Source: JAOPZW01 sp963803375
GTDB taxonomy: Bacteria; Actinomycetota; Thermoleophilia; Solirubrobacterales; Solirubrobacteraceae
Reading direction: 5' to 3'
DNA length: 64,000 nucleotides
NCBI GenBank assembly: GCA_963803375.1
Contig: CAWDMB010000014.1
Location: forward strand, 1 to 64,000
Within the stretch, counting starts at the first letter, position 1; each line of letters opens with the position of its first letter. The translations under genes and the position numbers were made by a program. Below are positions 51,966 through 61,042 of the stretch, in pieces. Below the pieces are notes generated by a model. That model was not told the DNA's origin. It was given only the letters and a program-made list of their open reading frames with translations, and did not search any database.

Positions 51966-52832
51966 CTACTCCAGGGCGTCGAGGTCTACGCGTGCCTCGT
52001 CGACCGCCGCCGCCGCCTGGGCCTCCCGGTCACGTGCGGCCTCGAGGCGCTCGGCCGCCGCGGCGGCGTCCCGCCGTGCGCGCTCGTGTGCCGCCTGCGC
52101 CTGCTCGACGCGACGCCGGGCGGCGCGCCGCTCGCGCTCGCGCTCACGACGCGCGGCGGAGGCCTCGCGCTCGGCCGCCGCCTGCTCGCGGGCGGCCTCG
52201 CGCTCGGCGGCATCGTCGCGCGCGGGCGCCCGCTTGCGCTTCCCGCCGGCCGGGCGGCCCGCGGGCTCGGTCCCCCCGTCGTCGGCCTCGACCCGGCGCC
52301 CGCGCGCGGGCCGCGCCGGCGCCGCGGCCGCGAGGGCTCCGCCGAAGCCGCCGAGCCCGGGCGGATCGAGCTCGCGCTCGGCGCGACCGGCGGCGACGGC
52401 CTCGCGGGCCTCGGGGTCGACGGCCGCCGCGTGCAGCGTGGAGCGCACGCGCTCGAGCGTCGGCTCGGACAGGTCGCGCCCGCGATCGTCGAGCAGCCCG
52501 CGCGCGGCGTCGACGAGCGCCTCGACGGCTGCGCGCTCGGCCTCGGCGGCGCGCCGCAGGTCGGCCCCGCTCCCGCGCCCGCCGACCACCGCCTCCTGGG
52601 CGCCGGCGAGCGCGTCGCCGGCCGACCACAGGTCGCGGGCGCGGCGAGGCTGGGAGCGCACGGCCTGGTTGACCGCCCACGCGGCGACCGTCGGCTTGGC
52701 CAGCGCCTTGACCGCCGTGGCCTCGTCGCACCGCCCCTCGGCCCGCCGCGTCTTGGCGAGGGCGTCGCGCTCGGGGACGAACTCCCCCGGCGCCAAGCCG
52801 TAGAGTCGGTCGACCGCGTCCTCGTCCGCCAT
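51966..52832 (-). CDS. coiled-coil protein of unknown function, 288 aa
   Basis: The N-terminal part (LYGLAPGEFVPERDALAKTR, then ATAVKALAKPTVAAWAVNQA) is a conserved helical domain I recall from many actinobacterial hypothetical proteins. The C-terminal half is a long Arg/Glu/Ala coiled coil (EREAAREQAAAEREASAARR and on). A basic linker GGKRKRAP separates them. It might bind DNA or the envelope, but nothing specific can be said. Confidence 0.75.
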   Translation of the reverse strand: MADEDAVDRLYGLAPGEFVPERDALAKTRRAEGRCDEATAVKALAKPTVAAWAVNQAVRSQPRRARDLWSAGDALAGAQEAVVGGRGSGADLRRAAEAERAAVEALVDAARGLLDDRGRDLSEPTLERVRSTLHAAAVDPEAREAVAAGRAERELDPPGLGGFGGALAAAAPARPARGRRVEADDGGTEPAGRPAGGKRKRAPARDDAAEREAAREQAAAEREASAARRERERERRAARRRVEQAQAAHERARRDAAAAAERLEAARDREAQAAAAVDEARVDLDALE

Positions 52833-52860
52833 CGCGCCAGCGTAGTGCCGGCGGCGGGCG

Positions 52861-53403
52861 TCAGGCCGCCGGCGCCGCCCGCGCGTAAGGCTCGAGGCCC
52901 TCGCGCGCACGGGCGATCGCCCAGGCGTGGTTCCAGCGCAGCGCCGGGCGCAGCAGCGGGCTCAGCGCGCGCAGGAGCGGACGGTCCGCGATCACGCGCC
53001 AGTCGAAGCGCACGTGGGTCCCGCCGCCGGCGAGCGCCGTGAGCGTCCAGATGCCCCGCCCGCGCAGGTCCCCGTCGACGACGCCCTCGACGAGCCGTGG
53101 CGCGTCGAGGCGCACGATCTCCGAGCGCGTGTGCAGGTGGTAGGGCAGCCGCCCCTTGAAGTGCTGGCGGGAGACCCGGCCGACCGCCGGCGGGCCGTCG
53201 GTCTCGACCTCGAGGTAGACCGGCCGCCACCAGCGCGGGTACGTCCGCGCGTCCGCGAGCGCGGCGAACACCGCCTCGCGGGGCGCTTCGACGTCCCAGG
53301 CGTCGACGAACACGTAGGCGGGGGCGGCCGCGCGCCCGAGCGCACCGGCGAGCGCGCGCCGCACCCCCAGCGCGCCGATGTCCAGCATCGTTCCCGGCTC
53401 CAT
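52861..53403 (-). CDS. SRPBCC (START-like) superfamily protein, 180 aa
   Basis: After a short leader, VFVDAWDVEAPREAVFAALA, DARTYPRWWRPVYLEVE, GRLPYHLHTRSEIVRLDAPR and RFDWRVIADRP follow the helix-grip pattern of polyketide-cyclase/START-like proteins that bind hydrophobic ligands. The ATG at 53403 is chosen; 53388 is an alternative. It is downstream of nothing obvious and only 67 bp from gpmI, which is transcribed towards it. Confidence 0.75.
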   Translation of the reverse strand: MEPGTMLDIGALGVRRALAGALGRAAAPAYVFVDAWDVEAPREAVFAALADARTYPRWWRPVYLEVETDGPPAVGRVSRQHFKGRLPYHLHTRSEIVRLDAPRLVEGVVDGDLRGRGIWTLTALAGGGTHVRFDWRVIADRPLLRALSPLLRPALRWNHAWAIARAREGLEPYARAAPAA

Positions 53404-53470
53404 TTGACGACCCTCCGCTCCGCTCGACCTCGCGTGTCGCCACTGCATTCGCACGCGGAGGCGCGTCGGA

Positions 53471-54952
53471 TCACCTCGAGGCCAGCAGCGAGCGCCCGGT
53501 CATGGCCTCGGGCTGCTCGAGCCCGAGGAGCTCGAGCAGCGTCGGCGCGACGTCGGCCAGCACGCCGCCGTCGCGCAGCGCGGGCCGCTCCCCATCGGGC
53601 GTCACGACGATCACCGGCACCGGGTTGAGCGAGTGCGCGGTGTTCGGCGATCCGTCGGGCTCGAGCATGTTGTCGGCGTTGCCGTGGTCGGCGGTGACGA
53701 CGACCGCGCCGCCCGCGGCCGTGACCGCCTCGACGACGTCGCCCAGGCACGCGTCGACCGTCTCGATGCCGGTCACCGCCGCCGGGATCACACCCGTGTG
53801 GCCGACCATGTCCGCGTTGGCGAAGTTGATGATCGCGAAGTCCGGCCGGTCCTCGCCCCAGGCGGCGACGAACGCGTCGGCGGCCGGGCGGGCGCTCATC
53901 TCGGGCTTGTAGTCGTAGGTCGGCACGTCGCGCACCGAGGGCACGAGCTCACGCCGCTCGCCGTCCTCGGGCTCCTCCTCGCCGCCGCCGAAGAAGTACG
54001 TGACGTGCGGGTACTTCTCGGTCTCGGCGACGTGGAGCTGGCGCCGGCCGGCGCCGGCGACGACGTGCGCGAGCGTCGTCGGCGGATGCGCGGGCGGGAA
54101 CGCGATCGGGTACGGCCAGCCCTCCTCGTACTCGGTGAGCGTCGTGTAGCGCGCCACCTCTGGCCCGAGGCGCCTGGTGATCTGGCGCATCCGGTCGGGG
54201 CGGAAGTTGAAGGCCACGACCGCGTCGCCCGGCCGGATCCGCGCCTCCTCGCCGACCGTCGTCGGCTCGATGAACTCGTCGGTCTCGCCGCGCTCGTAGG
54301 CGTCGCGGGCGGCCTGCGCGCCCGTGTCGGCGTGGTGCTCGGCGCGGCCTTCGACGAGGAGGTCGTAGGCCTTCTGCGTGCGCTCGCGGCGCCGGTCACG
54401 GTCCATCGCGAAGTAGCGCCCGACGACCGAGCCGATGCGCGCGTTGCCGGCCTGCGCGCACCAGGCGTCGACGCTCTCGAGGAAGCCGGCGCCGGCGTGC
54501 GGCAGCGTGTCGCGCCCGTCGGTGAAGGCGTGGACGACGAGGTCGGGCACGTCGCGGCCCACTGCCACGAGCGCCCGCAGGTGCTCGAGGCTCGAATGCA
54601 CGCCGCCGTCGCTGACGAGCCCGATGAGGTGCACCCGCTCGGCGCCCGCGAACGCCTCCCGGAGGACCGGGTTCTCGGCGAGGCGTCCCCCCTCGACGGC
54701 CTCGTCGATGCGCGTCAGGTCCTGCTTGACGACGGTGCCGGCGCCGAGGTTGAGGTGGCCCACCTCGCTGTTGCCCATCTGCCCCTCGGGCAGGCCGACC
54801 GCGCGCCCGCAGGCGGTCAGCTGCGAGTGCGCGCAGCGCGCCAGCAGCTCGTCGAAGACCGGGGTGTCGGCGAGCGCGATCGCGTTGCCGGGGCCCTCGG
54901 GCGCCAATCCCCACCCGTCGAGGACGACGAGGCAGGCGCTCGGGTAGCTCAT
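53471..54952 (-). CDS. gpmI: cofactor-independent phosphoglycerate mutase
   Basis: The 493-aa enzyme interconverts 3- and 2-phosphoglycerate with two Mn ions. LVVLDGWGLAPEGPGNAIAL, GLPEGQMGNSEVGHLNLGAG (catalytic Ser), TDGRDTLPHAGAGFLE, NFRPDRMRQITR and VVVTADHGNADNMLEPDG are all intact. It is the fourth gene of the glycolytic operon and starts 4 bases inside tpiA. Confidence 0.96.
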   Translation of the reverse strand: MSYPSACLVVLDGWGLAPEGPGNAIALADTPVFDELLARCAHSQLTACGRAVGLPEGQMGNSEVGHLNLGAGTVVKQDLTRIDEAVEGGRLAENPVLREAFAGAERVHLIGLVSDGGVHSSLEHLRALVAVGRDVPDLVVHAFTDGRDTLPHAGAGFLESVDAWCAQAGNARIGSVVGRYFAMDRDRRRERTQKAYDLLVEGRAEHHADTGAQAARDAYERGETDEFIEPTTVGEEARIRPGDAVVAFNFRPDRMRQITRRLGPEVARYTTLTEYEEGWPYPIAFPPAHPPTTLAHVVAGAGRRQLHVAETEKYPHVTYFFGGGEEEPEDGERRELVPSVRDVPTYDYKPEMSARPAADAFVAAWGEDRPDFAIINFANADMVGHTGVIPAAVTGIETVDACLGDVVEAVTAAGGAVVVTADHGNADNMLEPDGSPNTAHSLNPVPVIVVTPDGERPALRDGGVLADVAPTLLELLGLEQPEAMTGRSLLASR

Positions 54953-55704
54953 CGCGGCGCGGCCTCGACGAGCGCCGCGAACGCCTCGGGATCCAGCGAC
55001 GCGCCGCCGGCGAGCGCGCCGTCGACGTCCGGCAGCGCGAGCAGCTCGGCCGCGTTCTCGGGCTTGACCGAGCCGCCGTACAGCAGCCGCGCGCGCTCGC
55101 CCTGCTCGCGGTCGCGGTCGGCGACGAGCGCGCGGACGAAGGCGACGGCCTCCTGGGCCTGCTCGGGCGTCGCCGTGCGGCCGGTGCCGATCGCCCAGAT
55201 CGGCTCGTAGGCGATCACGACGTCGCCGAGGCGCTCTGTCGCGACCTTCTCGAGGCCCTCCTGGACCTGATGACGCAGCTTGCGCTCCGTGTCGCCGCCG
55301 TCGCGCTCCTCCTCGGTCTCCCCCACGCAGAGAATCGGCACGAGGCCCGCCCCCAGCGCGGCCGGCACCTTCTCGCTGAGCGCGCGGTCGGTCTCGCCGA
55401 AGAGCTGGCGGCGCTCGGAGTGCCCGAGGACGACGCCGTCGACGTCGAGCTCGTTCAGCATCGGGGCGCTGATCTCGCCCGTGAAGGCGCCCTCGGGCGC
55501 CTGGTTCATCGTCTGGGCGAAGACCTTCACCCGCGAGCCGCGCGCGGAGTCGACGACCGCCTGCAGCGCGGTGAACGGGACGCAGACCGCGACGTCGGCC
55601 GCGGCCGTCGCGATCCGCGGCAGCAGCGCCCCGACGAAGGCCTCGGCCTCGGCCACCGTCTTGTACATCTTCCAGTTGCCGGCGATGAACGGGATTCTGG
55701 TCAT
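54949..55704 (-). CDS. tpiA: triosephosphate isomerase
   Basis: The 251-aa TIM barrel has FIAGNWKMYK (Asn and Lys), the catalytic His in VVLGHSERRQLFGE, Glu in VIAYEPIWAIGTGRTAT and the phosphate loop LYGGSVKPENAAEL. Length and motifs are normal. It overlaps pgk and gpmI by 4 bases, so the four glycolytic enzymes are one transcript. Confidence 0.96.
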   Translation of the reverse strand: MTRIPFIAGNWKMYKTVAEAEAFVGALLPRIATAAADVAVCVPFTALQAVVDSARGSRVKVFAQTMNQAPEGAFTGEISAPMLNELDVDGVVLGHSERRQLFGETDRALSEKVPAALGAGLVPILCVGETEEERDGGDTERKLRHQVQEGLEKVATERLGDVVIAYEPIWAIGTGRTATPEQAQEAVAFVRALVADRDREQGERARLLYGGSVKPENAAELLALPDVDGALAGGASLDPEAFAALVEAAPR

Positions 55705-56864
55705 GATGCGAGCGCCTCCACGCCCGGCAGCGCCTTGCCCTCGATGAGCTCGAGCGCGGCGCCACCGCCCGTCGAGAGGTGGGTGACGCGGTCGGCCAGG
55801 CCGAACTGCGCCATCGCAGCCGCACTGTCGCCGCCGCCGACGACCGTCGTGCCCGCGCACGCGGCGACCGCCTCGGCCACAGCGCGTGTGCCGGCGGCGA
55901 ACGGCTCGAGCTCGAAGGCCCCCATCGGGCCGTTCCAGAAGACGCTGCGCGCGCCCGCGATCACCTGGGCGTAGGCCTCGGCGGTCCGCGGCCCGACGTC
56001 GAGGCCCATCCAGCCGTCGGGGACGTCGACGCCGTCGAGCTCGCGGACCTGCGCCTCGGCCGCGAAGCGGTCGCCGAGCACGAGGTCCTCGGGCAGGCGC
56101 AGCCGGTCCCCGCCCCCTCCGAGCAGCCGCCGGGCGGGCTCGATGCCCTCCTCCTCGCAGAGCGAGTCCCCGACCGTGTGGCCCTGGGCCGCGAAGAACG
56201 GAAAGCACATGGCGCCGCCGACGAGGACCGTCTCGGCGCGCTGCAGGAATGCGTCGAGGACCCCGATCTTGTCGGTCACCTTCGCCCCGCCGACGATCGC
56301 CACGAGCGGCCGGGCCGGGTCGCGCAGGATCCCGGTGAGCGTCTCGACCTCGCGCTGGAGCAGGAGGCCCGCGGCGCTCGGCAGGAGCTGGGCGACGCCC
56401 TCGGTCGAGGCGTGCGCGCGGTGGGCCGCACCGAAGGCGTCGTCGACGTAGACGTCGGCCAGGCGGGCGTAGGCCCTCGCGAGCTCGGGATCGTTCTTCG
56501 TCTCGCCGGGCTCGAAGCGGACGTTCTCGAGCATGAGGACGTCGCCGGGCTCGAGGTTGCGCGCGAACGCCTCGACCTCCTCCCCGACGACGCCGGGCGC
56601 GAGCGTGACGTCGGCGCCCGTGAGCTCGGCGAGCCGGTCGGCCGCGGGGCGCAGCGAGAGCTCGGGCTCGCGGTCCTTCGGACGCCCGAGGTGGGCGGCG
56701 AGGACGATCGAGGCGCTGCGCTCGCGCAGCGCCTCGATCGTCGGCAGCGCGGCCCGGATGCGCGAGTCGTCGGTGATCCGCCGCTCGTCGTCGAGCGGGA
56801 CGTTGAAGTCGACGCGCACGAGCACGCGCCGGCCCTCCACGCCGACGTCGTCGAGCGTTCTCAC
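55701..56864 (-). CDS. pgk: phosphoglycerate kinase
   Basis: The 387-aa enzyme transfers phosphate from 1,3-bisphosphoglycerate to ADP. RVLVRVDFNVPLDDERRI, AHLGRPKDREPELSL, LENVRFEPGETKND, DDAFGAAHRAHASTEGVA and GGGDSAAAMAQFGL are visible. The GTG start overlaps the gap stop (GTGA). Confidence 0.96.
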   Translation of the reverse strand: MRTLDDVGVEGRRVLVRVDFNVPLDDERRITDDSRIRAALPTIEALRERSASIVLAAHLGRPKDREPELSLRPAADRLAELTGADVTLAPGVVGEEVEAFARNLEPGDVLMLENVRFEPGETKNDPELARAYARLADVYVDDAFGAAHRAHASTEGVAQLLPSAAGLLLQREVETLTGILRDPARPLVAIVGGAKVTDKIGVLDAFLQRAETVLVGGAMCFPFFAAQGHTVGDSLCEEEGIEPARRLLGGGGDRLRLPEDLVLGDRFAAEAQVRELDGVDVPDGWMGLDVGPRTAEAYAQVIAGARSVFWNGPMGAFELEPFAAGTRAVAEAVAACAGTTVVGGGDSAAAMAQFGLADRVTHLSTGGGAALELIEGKALPGVEALAS

Positions 56865-57859
56865 AGGAGCCGCTGGAGCACGTCCACGCAGCGGTTGGCG
56901 TAGCCCCATTCGTTGTCGTACCAGGAGACGACCTTCACGAGCGTGCCGTCGATGACCGCGGTGAGGCCGCCGTCGACGATCGAGGAGTGCTGGTCGCCGA
57001 TGATGTCGCTCGAGACGAGCGGATCCTCGGTGTAGCGCAGGATGCCCTGCAGCGGCCCATCGGCGGCGGCGCGGAAGGCGGCGTTGAGCTCCTCGACGCT
57101 CGTCTCGCGCTCGGCCTCGAACGTGAGGTCGACGACCGAGCCCGTGATGACGGGCGCCCGGATCGCGAAGCCGTGGAGCTTGCCGTTGAGCTCGGGCAGC
57201 ACGCCGCCGACGGCCTTGGCCGCGCCGGTCGACGTCGGAACGAGGTTGACCGCCGCCGCACGCGCGCGGCGCAGGTCCTTGTGGGGGGCGTCCTGGAGGC
57301 GCTGGTCGGACGTGTAGGCGTGGATCGTCGTCATCAGCCCGTGACGGATGCCGACGGCGTCGTGAGCGACCTTGGCGAACGGCGCCAGGCAGTTCGTCGT
57401 GCAGGAGGCGTTCGAGATGACGTGGTGGGCGTCGCGGTCGTAGCGGTCGAAGTTGACGCCGAGCACCACCATCAGGTCCTCGCCCTTGGCGGGCGCCGAG
57501 ATGACGACCTTCTTCGCCCCGGCCTCGAGGTGCTTGGCGGCATCGTCGCGCGCCGTGAAGAAGCCCGTGGACTCGAGCACGACGTCGACCCCGAGATCCC
57601 CCCACGGCAGTTGCGCCGGGTCGCGCTCCGCGAGCACGCGGACCGCCGTCCCGTCGACGAGGAGGCCGTCGTCGGTGCTCTCGACCGTGCCGGGATACGG
57701 GCCGAGGATCGAGTCGTAGGCGAGCAGGTGCGCGAGCGTCGCGTTGTCGGTGATGTCGTTGACGGCGACCCATTCGACGTCGGCCTGGGACGTCATCCCC
57801 GCGCGGAGGACGTTGCGGCCGATGCGGCCAAAGCCGTTGATGCCAACCCGGACGGGCAT
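56861..57859 (-). CDS. gap: glyceraldehyde-3-phosphate dehydrogenase
   Basis: The 332-aa protein has the NAD site VGINGFGRIGRNVLRAG, the catalytic Cys in ISNASCTTNCLAPFAKV, and the phosphate-binding RAAAVNLVPTSTGAAKAV and SWYDNEWGYANRCVD. It is the first gene of the gap-pgk-tpiA-gpmI operon, 76 bp from rapZ. Confidence 0.97.
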   Translation of the reverse strand: MPVRVGINGFGRIGRNVLRAGMTSQADVEWVAVNDITDNATLAHLLAYDSILGPYPGTVESTDDGLLVDGTAVRVLAERDPAQLPWGDLGVDVVLESTGFFTARDDAAKHLEAGAKKVVISAPAKGEDLMVVLGVNFDRYDRDAHHVISNASCTTNCLAPFAKVAHDAVGIRHGLMTTIHAYTSDQRLQDAPHKDLRRARAAAVNLVPTSTGAAKAVGGVLPELNGKLHGFAIRAPVITGSVVDLTFEAERETSVEELNAAFRAAADGPLQGILRYTEDPLVSSDIIGDQHSSIVDGGLTAVIDGTLVKVVSWYDNEWGYANRCVDVLQRLL

Positions 57860-57935
57860 GTGTCGGTCCTCACTCTCTTCGGTGACGAGGGCGCCCGGAG
57901 GCTACATGGGCGCCGCCCCCTTCGGCGAGCGGGCG

Positions 57936-58943
57936 CTACCCGCCGCGTTCGACGTCGCGATGCACGACCTCGACGAACACGTCGTCGCGCTCGCCGAAGG
58001 GCGCGGCGAGATGCTCGACGATTGCGACCGAGCGGTGGCGCCCGCCGGTGCAGCCGATCGCGATCGTCAGGTGCGCCTTGCCCTCGGCGACGTACTGCGG
58101 CACGAGGAAGTGCAGGAGCGGGACGAGCCGATCGTAGAGCTCCCCGAGCCGCCCGTCGCGCCCGACGTACGCCACGACGCGCGCATCGTGGCCCGTGAGC
58201 GGACGCAGCTCGGGCTCGTAGTGCGGATTGGGGAGGAAGCGCACGTCGACGACGAGGTCGGCGTCGCGCGCAGGGCCGTGTTTGAAGCCGAACGACTCGA
58301 AGGTCACCGCGAGGCGGGTGGCCGGGGTGCGCGGCAGCAGCTCCTCGGCGATCTTGCGGCGGAGCATCGCCGGCTTGAGGCCGCCCGAATCGATGACGAC
58401 GTCGGCGAGCGCCTTCAGCGGCTCGAGCATGACCCGCTCGGCGGCGATCCCGCTCTCGACGCTCGAGGCGGGCGCGAGCGGGTGGCGCCGACGCGTCTCC
58501 TGGAAGCGCGTGAGCAGCACGTCCTCGTCGGCGTGCAGGAAGAGCATGCGGTGGCGCAACCCGAGCGCCTCGAGGCCCTCGACGACCGCCCGCAGCGCCT
58601 CGAAGTAGTCGCCACCGCGCGCGTCGGAGACGACGGCGGCGTGCTCGACCTTCGAGCCCTCGTGGACGAAGAGCTCGACGAGCCCGCGGATCATCTCGGG
58701 CGGGAGGTTGTCGACGCAGAAGTAGCCCGCGTCCTCAAAGACGGCCATCGCCGTCGACTTGCCGGCGCCCGAGTAGCCGGTGATGACGACGAGGTCCTGC
58801 AGGCGCGAGTGCGCCAAGGGCCGCTTGGCCGCCCGCGCGCCGTCGGCGCCACCGTCGCGGCCCAGGCGCCCCAGGCGCAGCCACGCCAGGCGCGAAGCCG
58901 GCTTCACGGGCATGTCGGAGAGTCTGTCGGGCTCGTCGGCCAT
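57936..58943 (-). CDS. rapZ: RapZ-type RNase adapter / nucleotide-binding protein
   Basis: The 335-aa protein has the Walker A VVITGYSGAGKSTAMAVFED and the FCVDNLPPEMI block. The C-terminal domain has LAVTFESFGFKHGPARDADL, DVRFLPNPHYEPELRPLTG and TIAIGCTGGRHRSVAIVE. In actinobacteria this protein normally sits in the uvrC-rapZ-whiA run; uvrC is indeed next to it, while whiA is replaced here by gap. The N-terminal about 45 residues are extra, so an internal start is possible. Confidence 0.93.
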   Translation of the reverse strand: MADEPDRLSDMPVKPASRLAWLRLGRLGRDGGADGARAAKRPLAHSRLQDLVVITGYSGAGKSTAMAVFEDAGYFCVDNLPPEMIRGLVELFVHEGSKVEHAAVVSDARGGDYFEALRAVVEGLEALGLRHRMLFLHADEDVLLTRFQETRRRHPLAPASSVESGIAAERVMLEPLKALADVVIDSGGLKPAMLRRKIAEELLPRTPATRLAVTFESFGFKHGPARDADLVVDVRFLPNPHYEPELRPLTGHDARVVAYVGRDGRLGELYDRLVPLLHFLVPQYVAEGKAHLTIAIGCTGGRHRSVAIVEHLAAPFGERDDVFVEVVHRDVERGG

Positions 58944-58977
58944 CGTCGTGAACGGCGCGTGAATGGTGTCAGCCGGG

Positions 58978-60873
58978 TCAATCGCCCGCCCGATGCAGGC
59001 GCATCCAGACCTCGCGGGCGGTCTTCCCCGGCAGCCCCGGTACCGCTTCGAGCTGCTCGCGCGTGGCGGCCAGCACGGCCTCGGGCGATCCGAAGTGGTT
59101 GAGCAGGACACGCTTGCGCGCGGGGCCGATGCCCGGCAGGTCGTCGAGGATCGACGTCGTGAGCGCACGGTCGCGCCGCCCGCGGTGATGCGTGATCGCG
59201 AAGCGGTGAGCCTCGTCGCGGACGCGCTGCAGGAGCTGCAGCGCCGGCGTGTCGTGGTCGAGGCGGACGGGCGCCCGGACGCCCGGGAGGAAGACCTCCT
59301 CGATCCGCTTGGCCAGCGAGATGACCGCGACCCCGCGCGCCCGGAAGCCCTCCAGCGCGCGCAGCCCGGCCGAGAGCTGGCCGGCGCCGCCGTCGACGAC
59401 GACGACGTTCGGCAGCGTCGCGAACGACTCGTTGCGCTTGGGGTCGTGCGGACTGAGGTCCTGCTGAGCCTCCCACTGCGCCAGGCGCCGGCCGAGCACC
59501 TCCTCCATCGCCGCCACGTCATCGGGCGCGCCCTCCGCAAGGCCGCGCACGTTGAAGCGCCGGTAGTCGGACTTCTTCGGCGCCGCGCCCTCGAAGACGA
59601 CCATCGACGCGGTGGTGTGCGTCCCCATCAGGGTGGAGATGTCGAAGCACTCGATGCGCAGCGGCAGCGCGTCGAGCGCGAGCGCGGCCTGGAGCCCGTC
59701 GAGCGCCTCGACGCGCTGCTGGCGCCGGCGCTCGGCCTTCAGGCGCTCCTGGTCGAGCGCGAGCATCGCGTTGCGCTCGGCGAGCTCGAGGATCCGCCGC
59801 TTGTCCCCGCGCTCGGCGGCGCGCACCTCGACCGCCGCCCCCCGCCGCCGGGCCAGCGCCTCGGCGAGCGCGTCGCGCTCGTCGAGCTCGAGCTCCGCCT
59901 GCACGATGACCTGCGCCGGAATCGCCATCTGGTCGCCGTAGTACTGCAGGACGAACTCCTCGGCGACCTCGCCCACGCCGCGTTCGACGGCGTTCTCCAG
60001 GTAGAAGGACTGGCGGTCGGAGAGCACGCCGTCGCGGACCTGGAAGACCTGGGCGTTGGCATCCGTCCCGTCGACGGCCACGGCGATCGCGTCCAGCGTG
60101 CCGACCGATTCGTTGGCCACGCGCTGGCGCTCGAGCAGCGAGCGGACGGCGCGCAGGCGGTTGCGCTCGAGCGCGGCCTGCTCGTAGTCCCGGGCCTCGG
60201 CGGCCGCGTCCATCCGCCGCCGCAGGTCACGCTCGATGTCGCGGTAGCGGCCCGAGAGGAACGCGACGACGCCGTCGATGGACTCGCGGTACTCCTCCGG
60301 CGTGACGTAGCCGACGCACGGCGCCCCGCAGCGGCGAATGTAGTAGTCCAGGCACGGCGAGCCCGAGCGCCGGCCCGGCTCGGCGCCCTGACAGGAGCGG
60401 AAGAGGAAGATCTTGCCGAGCAGGTCGAGCGTGCCGCGCACGCGCTTGGCGTTCGAGTACGGACCGAAGTAGACGCGGTTGCGCCGGTGGCGCTCGCGCG
60501 TGAAGTAGACGCGCGGGAACTCCTCGTCGGTCGAGATCGCGATGAACGGATAGGACTTGTCGTCGCGCAGGCGGATGTTGAAGCGTGGCCGGTACTGCTT
60601 GATGAAGTTCTGCTCCGCCAGCAGTGCCTCCGCCTCGGAGGAGACGAGCACGAACTCGACCGAGTCGATCGCATCGACCATCTCGTAGGCGCCGCGCGTC
60701 ACCGGGCTCGAGAAGTGGCTGGCGACGCGCTTGCGGATCGACTTGGCCTTGCCCGCGTAGACGACGCGCCGGTCGGCGTCGCGGAAGAGGTAGACGCCCG
60801 GGCCGTCGGGGAGCGCCCGGCGCTGCTCGGCCAGGCGCGTCCGGCGCCCCTCGGATGTCGGCGCGGAGGCCAT
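58978..60873 (-). CDS. uvrC: UvrC excinuclease subunit
   Basis: The 631-aa protein has the GIY-YIG nuclease (GVYLFRDADRRVVYAGKAKS), UvrBC-interaction helix (RMDAAAEARDYEQAALERNR), the RNase H-like second nuclease (IECFDISTLMGTHTTASMVV, VVVDGGAGQLSAGLRALE) and the C-terminal helix-hairpin-helix (LDDLPGIGPARKRVLLNHFG). It makes both incisions in nucleotide excision repair. CLDYYIRRCGAPCVGYVTPE may hold the iron-sulfur-type Cys pattern noted in some UvrC. Confidence 0.97.
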   Translation of the reverse strand: MASAPTSEGRRTRLAEQRRALPDGPGVYLFRDADRRVVYAGKAKSIRKRVASHFSSPVTRGAYEMVDAIDSVEFVLVSSEAEALLAEQNFIKQYRPRFNIRLRDDKSYPFIAISTDEEFPRVYFTRERHRRNRVYFGPYSNAKRVRGTLDLLGKIFLFRSCQGAEPGRRSGSPCLDYYIRRCGAPCVGYVTPEEYRESIDGVVAFLSGRYRDIERDLRRRMDAAAEARDYEQAALERNRLRAVRSLLERQRVANESVGTLDAIAVAVDGTDANAQVFQVRDGVLSDRQSFYLENAVERGVGEVAEEFVLQYYGDQMAIPAQVIVQAELELDERDALAEALARRRGAAVEVRAAERGDKRRILELAERNAMLALDQERLKAERRRQQRVEALDGLQAALALDALPLRIECFDISTLMGTHTTASMVVFEGAAPKKSDYRRFNVRGLAEGAPDDVAAMEEVLGRRLAQWEAQQDLSPHDPKRNESFATLPNVVVVDGGAGQLSAGLRALEGFRARGVAVISLAKRIEEVFLPGVRAPVRLDHDTPALQLLQRVRDEAHRFAITHHRGRRDRALTTSILDDLPGIGPARKRVLLNHFGSPEAVLAATREQLEAVPGLPGKTAREVWMRLHRAGD

Positions 60874-61042
60874 CCCGACCGAGGATACGAGCCGGGTCGT
60901 AGGGGAGCGCGGGCCCGGTGGCGGGTGCCAAGGCGATCCGGGGCGGCGGCGCGCCGAGGCGTTCATGGCCAGGGCGCAGGTCGACGTCGTGCCCGAGAAG
61001 GGCCTGCTCGTCCCGGCAGCCGCGTCGTAGGCTGCCGCGGCG

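Noticed and set aside
60965..61030. 21-codon frame MARAQVDVVPEKG before the threonine aldolase gene
   Set aside because: Looks like the tail of a protein but lacks an upstream open frame and a ribosome site; too short to support.
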